From positions 1 to 8,254 of the forward strand of contig JAEYSJ010000310.1 of the NCBI GenBank assembly GCA_023434855.1: 8,254 bases of DNA, read 5' to 3'. The notes beneath the pieces were generated by a model. That model was given only the letters and a program-made list of their open reading frames with translations. It had not been told where the DNA came from and ran no database searches. This DNA comes from Bacillota bacterium (lineage in GTDB: Bacteria > Bacillota_C > Negativicutes > JAEYSJ01). Made by a program: the position numbers and the translations under genes. Positions 5,469-8,254 of the stretch are shown in pieces. The first letter of the stretch is position 1, and every line of letters starts with the position of its first letter.

Positions 5469-7348
5469 ATTTATTCAAAGGCTACGTTGAAACCAAAGAT
5501 AAAAAGTGCATAGAGAAATTCAAAGCGCGAACTGATTTCAAAACCCATGAACAGATTAAAAACCTCCCTGAATTTGCCGGGATATTAGGGGATGAAACAG
5601 TTTTAATTGACATTGATGAACTTGAACCAAGTGACATTTTATTCAAGATTGTTAATGAATTACAGCTTAAATGTCGAGTATACCAAACAACCCGGGGTAA
5701 GCACTTTTTATTCAAAAATGCTTCACTCTCAAAGAATTGGACAAAATGTAAGTTATCTTGCTGCTTACAATCTGATATAAAGATTGGTTTAAGAAATTCA
5801 TACTCAGTGCTGAAATTTAATGGTCAAGAGCGAAAAATAATTTATGACGTTCCCGAAGATGAAATTCAGGATTTGCCCAAATGGTTAACCCCAATTAAAA
5901 CAAGTATGGATTTTCTTGAAATGGATGAAGGGGACGGTAGGAATCAGGCGTTTTTCAACTATATCTTAACCTTACAATCAAATGATTTTACAGTTGAAGA
6001 GGCAAGGGAAACCATACGAATCATTAATAAATACGTATTAAAGGTCCCGTTGTCGGAATCAGAACTTGAAGTTGTTTTGAGGGATGATGCGTTTAAAAAA
6101 CCTATATTTTTTAAGGGTTCGACATTCTTATTTGATAAGTTTGCCACTTACTTAAAAAATAACAATCACATTATTAAGATCAATAACCAGCTGCATCTTT
6201 ACCGAAACGGTATATATATGAATGGTCAGGCTGAAATTGAATCCGAAATGATAAGGAATATACCACAGTTAAACAGGGCAAAGCGGACGGAGGTATTAAG
6301 TTACTTGGATATTCTAATTCGTGATAACACCGGGGCAGCTGATGCAAACATGATAGCTTTTAAAAATGGCGTTTATAACTTGGTAGATGGAACTTTTAGT
6401 GCATTTTCTTCTGAACATATCATCACCAATAAAATCAATTGGAATTTTAATCCTTCTGCCTATTCAGAGTTAACGGACCGAACACTTAATAAGCTTGCCT
6501 GCAACGATCCCGACATTCGTCGTTTGCTTGAAGAGGTCATAGGATATACCTTTTACCGGCGTAACGAGCTGCGCAAAGCCTTCATATTTATTGGTGATAA
6601 GGCCAACGGTAAGTCAACCTATATTGATATGATCAAAACAATGTTGGGTGATAATAACACTTCTGCCCTTGATTTAAAAGAATTAGGGGATCGGTTTAAA
6701 ACTGCTGAATTATTCGGTAAGCTGGCAAACCTAGGGGATGATATAGGGGATGAGTTCATTGCCAATGCTGCAGCATTTAAAAAATTAGTCAGCGGCGATA
6801 GAATGAGTGTCGAGAAAAAAGGCCAAAACCCCTTTGATTTCAATAACTACTCCAAATTTTTGTTTTCAGCAAATAACATACCCCGCATAAAAGATAAGAC
6901 CGGCGCGGTCCTGGATAGGTTAATCATTATCCCCTTCAATGCTAAGTTTAGCTCTAGCGATCCTGATTTTGACCCGTATATCAAATACAAGCTGCGTGAA
7001 GCTGAATCAATTGAATACATCATTAATTTGGGGTTGCAAGGGTTGAAGCGTGTCCTGGAAAACCGTAAATTTACAATATCGGTCAAGGTTGAAAAAGAAA
7101 TACAAGAGTATGAAGAAAACAATAATCCGATATTAGGGTTTTTTAAAGAAGTTGGTCAAGAACAAATTGAAAATGAGCCCACCAAAAATGTTTATAAAAA
7201 GTATCAGGAGTATTGCATTTTAAATAGCTTACAGCCGATGAGTAATATTGAATTCTCTAAGCAAGTAATAAAAAGGTTTAATTTTCAAGTAGTTGATAAA
7301 AAAATAGACGGCAAAAAGTACCGTCTATTTATTAGCGGGGAAGGATAA
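5465..7348 (+). CDS. Primase-polymerase / SF3 helicase (D5-type) fusion
   Basis: A 627-aa phage primase-helicase. Residues 1-145 look like a small archaeo-eukaryotic primase domain: VLIDIDE (Asp49, Asp51), the s-x-H motif RGKHFLF (His80), and SDIKIG (Asp104). Residues 158-212 match a PriCT-type linker (GRNQAFFNYIL, VPLSESELEVV). Residues 230-370 carry a D5_N-like region (KNGVYNLVDG, IGYTFYRR). The SF3 helicase follows: Walker A GDKANGKST (377-385), Walker B LANLGDDIGDE (420-430), motif C FLFSANNIP with Asn470, and an Arg finger in VLDRL (Arg485). The end (575-620) resembles a winged helix. It would unwind the template as a hexamer and synthesise primers for PolB. ATG 5465 overlaps the upstream stop and follows GGAGAG; an in-frame TTG at 5450 lies in that site and is rejected. 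Its last 24 bases overlap the opposite-strand gene. Confidence 0.92.
   Translation: MNLFKGYVETKDKKCIEKFKARTDFKTHEQIKNLPEFAGILGDETVLIDIDELEPSDILFKIVNELQLKCRVYQTTRGKHFLFKNASLSKNWTKCKLSCCLQSDIKIGLRNSYSVLKFNGQERKIIYDVPEDEIQDLPKWLTPIKTSMDFLEMDEGDGRNQAFFNYILTLQSNDFTVEEARETIRIINKYVLKVPLSESELEVVLRDDAFKKPIFFKGSTFLFDKFATYLKNNNHIIKINNQLHLYRNGIYMNGQAEIESEMIRNIPQLNRAKRTEVLSYLDILIRDNTGAADANMIAFKNGVYNLVDGTFSAFSSEHIITNKINWNFNPSAYSELTDRTLNKLACNDPDIRRLLEEVIGYTFYRRNELRKAFIFIGDKANGKSTYIDMIKTMLGDNNTSALDLKELGDRFKTAELFGKLANLGDDIGDEFIANAAAFKKLVSGDRMSVEKKGQNPFDFNNYSKFLFSANNIPRIKDKTGAVLDRLIIIPFNAKFSSSDPDFDPYIKYKLREAESIEYIINLGLQGLKRVLENRKFTISVKVEKEIQEYEENNNPILGFFKEVGQEQIENEPTKNVYKKYQEYCILNSLQPMSNIEFSKQVIKRFNFQVVDKKIDGKKYRLFISGEG
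7302..7330 (-). terminator. Intrinsic terminator for the minus-strand gene, inside the helicase coding end
   Basis: AAATAGACGG (7302-7311) and CCGTCTATTT (7321-7330) are perfect complements around a 9-base loop. On the minus strand the stem is followed by an unbroken T run (the A run at 7298-7304 on the plus strand), a classical Rho-independent terminator. The plus-strand exit side (ATTAGC) lacks such a run. The minus gene's own TAG stop (7325-7327) sits in the stem, and on the plus strand the same bases code for helicase residues near 613-622. Confidence 0.7.
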
Positions 7349-7816
7349 GCTTTTAAAGGAAATAGAATCCTTTTCTTCCAAAATGCTTTCCAAAATTTTC
7401 TTTGCATCTTTAGCGGCTTCTAACTTAAGTTTTGTTTGATCTGAATCTCTTATAGCTTGTAATACTTTTGCCGGATAAAGATTAACTTTTCCCAAATGGA
7501 GTACTTGAAGCTTCTCTATATTTCTATAATGGTTAGATAAAATTTTAAAATCTTCAAAAGGGATATTGCTTAACTCAAATTTAATCTTTTCCCAAGCTGG
7601 AGTTTGATTAAGTATATATTCTTTTAGTGAATCATTATCCAGATTCTTATTATTTTTTATCAATGCCTCAATTCGGAATATATGGGTATTTACTTCAGTT
7701 AACAATATGTATGCATTCACCCTGAGTCTATTTTTTTCTTTACAATGTTCACGCCAATAGTTAATCAGAAAAGTTGTTACTGCTGCAACTGCAGCGGAGG
7801 AAACCCAGTCACCCAA
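7325..7816 (-). CDS. Membrane-anchored phage protein of unknown function, moron-like
   Basis: A 163-aa protein read opposite to every other gene here. Residues 4-21 (WVSSAAVAAVTTFLINYW) form a single N-terminal hydrophobic segment followed by basic REHCKEKNRLR, which predicts a membrane anchor with the rest in the cytoplasm. Residues 30-150 are predicted to be mostly helical and rich in Lys, Glu, Leu and Asn. No catalytic motif or family was recognised. The start is TTG (7816-7814), preceded by GAAAGGATGAT; an in-frame stop further upstream leaves no alternative. It converges on the helicase gene with a 24-base overlap and has a hairpin terminator at its end. It is AT-rich: three sampled 60-base rows starting at 7441, 7561 and 7621 contain 20, 17 and 16 G+C. 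Reversed orientation, own terminator and membrane anchor fit a moron such as a superinfection-exclusion protein, but that function is only a guess. Confidence 0.7.
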   Translation of the reverse strand: MGDWVSSAAVAAVTTFLINYWREHCKEKNRLRVNAYILLTEVNTHIFRIEALIKNNKNLDNDSLKEYILNQTPAWEKIKFELSNIPFEDFKILSNHYRNIEKLQVLHLGKVNLYPAKVLQAIRDSDQTKLKLEAAKDAKKILESILEEKDSISFKSLSFPANK

Positions 7817-7840
7817 AAGAAAATCATCCTTTCAATAAAT

Positions 7841-7871
7841 ATAATAAGATTTGATTCAATTCAAATTTCAA
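7841..7871 (-). promoter_or_regulatory. Candidate promoter of the minus-strand gene
   Basis: Read on the minus strand, TTGAAA (7871-7866) and TATTAT (7846-7841) could be -35 and -10 boxes with a 19-base spacer, slightly long. A second option is TTGAAT (7864-7859) with TATTTA (7841-7836) at 17 bases, but that would start the RNA inside the ribosome site. The evidence is base pattern alone. Confidence 0.25.
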
Positions 7872-7906
7872 AACCCCTGCTTTAAAGCAAATTTAATGTT
7901 TAAATT
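7850..7906. repeat. Cluster of inverted repeats in the spacer between divergent genes
   Basis: Three short dyads lie in the 108-base spacer between the divergent genes at 7816 and 7925. They are TTTGA-N6-TCAAA (7850-7865), the perfect 12-bp palindrome TGCTTTAAAGCA (7878-7889), and AATTTAA-TGT-TTAAATT (7890-7906). They could be operator sites for a phage regulator controlling one or both genes. In such AT-rich DNA the two weaker ones could occur by chance. No convincing plus-strand -35/-10 pair was found, although TATAAT occurs at 7840-7845. Confidence 0.35.
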
Positions 7907-7924
7907 GTTAGAGAGGTGTAAAAA

Positions 7925-8122
7925 ATGCTGCAAAATCCAAGGTATAACGGTAGTGGTTGTAAGGATTTAACCGCTTATGAGGCAATAAAGAATGTAGATA
8001 AACCGGATGATCTTGTTAATCACCTCATTAAGCTTATGAAACAATTGGCTGAAATTTGCGGATTTGAGGTAATAGGGCGTATAGGCCTAAAGAATAAATT
8101 CAGCGGTAAGGAGTACCGATAA
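7925..8122 (+). CDS. Small conserved phage protein of unknown function
   Basis: A 65-aa protein with a clear ribosome site (GAGAGGTG, just before AAAAAATG). The N-terminus NPRYNGSGCKDLTAYEAIKN and the middle LIKLMKQLAEICGFEVIGRI are familiar from small hypothetical proteins found beside phage replication or regulatory genes. The NPRYxxGSGCxDxTAYEAI start is especially characteristic. The protein looks like one or two helices followed by a short strand; one Cys is in the N-terminal loop (Cys12) and another in the helix (Cys45). There is no recognisable catalytic or DNA-binding motif, and no function is proposed. It resumes plus-strand transcription after the opposite-strand gene and is followed by the repeat-rich non-coding segment. 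Confidence 0.75.
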   Translation: MLQNPRYNGSGCKDLTAYEAIKNVDKPDDLVNHLIKLMKQLAEICGFEVIGRIGLKNKFSGKEYR

Positions 8123-8135
8123 CATATAAATCATC

Positions 8136-8240
8136 TTGAACCGGATGTTGAACCGGCTTCAGCCCTTATGTAGTATGGGTTTATCACTTGTTAACCTTTG
8201 AAAACGGTTCAAGTTAACGAAAATCAAGTTGAACCGGTTC
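8136..8240. repeat. TTGAACCGG repeat cluster in non-coding DNA
   Basis: TTGAACCGG occurs three times in direct orientation (8136-8144, 8148-8156, 8229-8237) and once inverted with one mismatch (ACGGTTCAA, 8204-8212). The first two are 12 bases apart. The inverted copy is part of TTGAA-AACGG-TTCAA (8198-8212), bracketed by GTTAAC at 8190-8195 and 8213-8218. The last copy extends to the palindrome GAACCGGTTC (8231-8240). TCAAGTT also repeats at 8209-8215 and 8224-8230. The segment 8123-8254 has no credible gene, so operator sites or replication iterons are the main options. Confidence 0.7.
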
Positions 8241-8254
8241 TATGCAGCGTAGTT

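Noticed and set aside
7778..7828. Minus-strand ATG overlapping the ribosome site upstream of TTG 7816
   Set aside because: It is in another frame and meets a stop after 16 codons; the TTG frame gives a coherent membrane anchor.
8104..8118. CGGTA-AGGAG-TACCG hairpin as terminator of the 65-aa gene
   Set aside because: The stem is only 5 bp and no T run follows.
8136..8201. Small open frame running through the TTGAACCGG repeats (ATG at 8145, stop TGA 8199-8201)
   Set aside because: Only 18 codons, no ribosome site, and the sequence is explained by the DNA repeats.

Overview
The window is a piece of a temperate phage or prophage, or a closely related element, from a low-GC Gram-positive host (Bacillota; a clostridial or Negativicutes host is a guess from overall flavour). 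The evidence is the tight run of same-strand genes of recognisable phage replication and recombination families, strong Shine-Dalgarno sites matching a Bacillota-type 16S tail (GGAGG/GGTGAT), frequent TTG starts, and the absence of host housekeeping genes. No integrase, repressor, terminase or structural gene is inside the window, so phage versus prophage versus plasmid-like element cannot be settled.

Layout: positions 1-3275 are a recombination block. It holds the 3' end of a small conserved phage protein, a VRR-NUC-type nuclease, a 558-aa protein joining a Cas4-like 4Fe-4S nuclease to a Sak4-like RecA-fold ATPase, a phage metallopeptidase-like protein whose zinc-binding motif is gone, and a DUF669 putative ssDNA-binding protein. 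A strong hairpin (3286-3315) follows. Positions 3345-7348 are the replication block: a compact family B DNA polymerase with 3'-5' exonuclease, a DUF3268 zinc-finger protein, and a primase-polymerase/SF3 (D5-type) helicase. These three are packed end to end or overlapping.

From 7325 to 7816, on the opposite strand, lies an AT-rich gene for a small membrane-anchored protein with a terminator-like hairpin inside the end of the helicase gene, which looks like a moron. A spacer with several inverted repeats separates it from a 65-aa conserved phage protein (7925-8122). The last 132 bases are non-coding and carry a cluster of TTGAACCGG repeats.

Taken together the genes describe a largely self-sufficient replisome: the PrimPol-helicase opens and primes DNA, PolB copies it, DUF669 coats single strands, and the Sak4/Cas4 fusion with the VRR-NUC enzyme would process ends and recombine them. 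The most unusual items are the nuclease-ATPase fusion, the inactivated metallopeptidase, the antisense moron with its coding-embedded terminator, and the repeat cluster at the right end.
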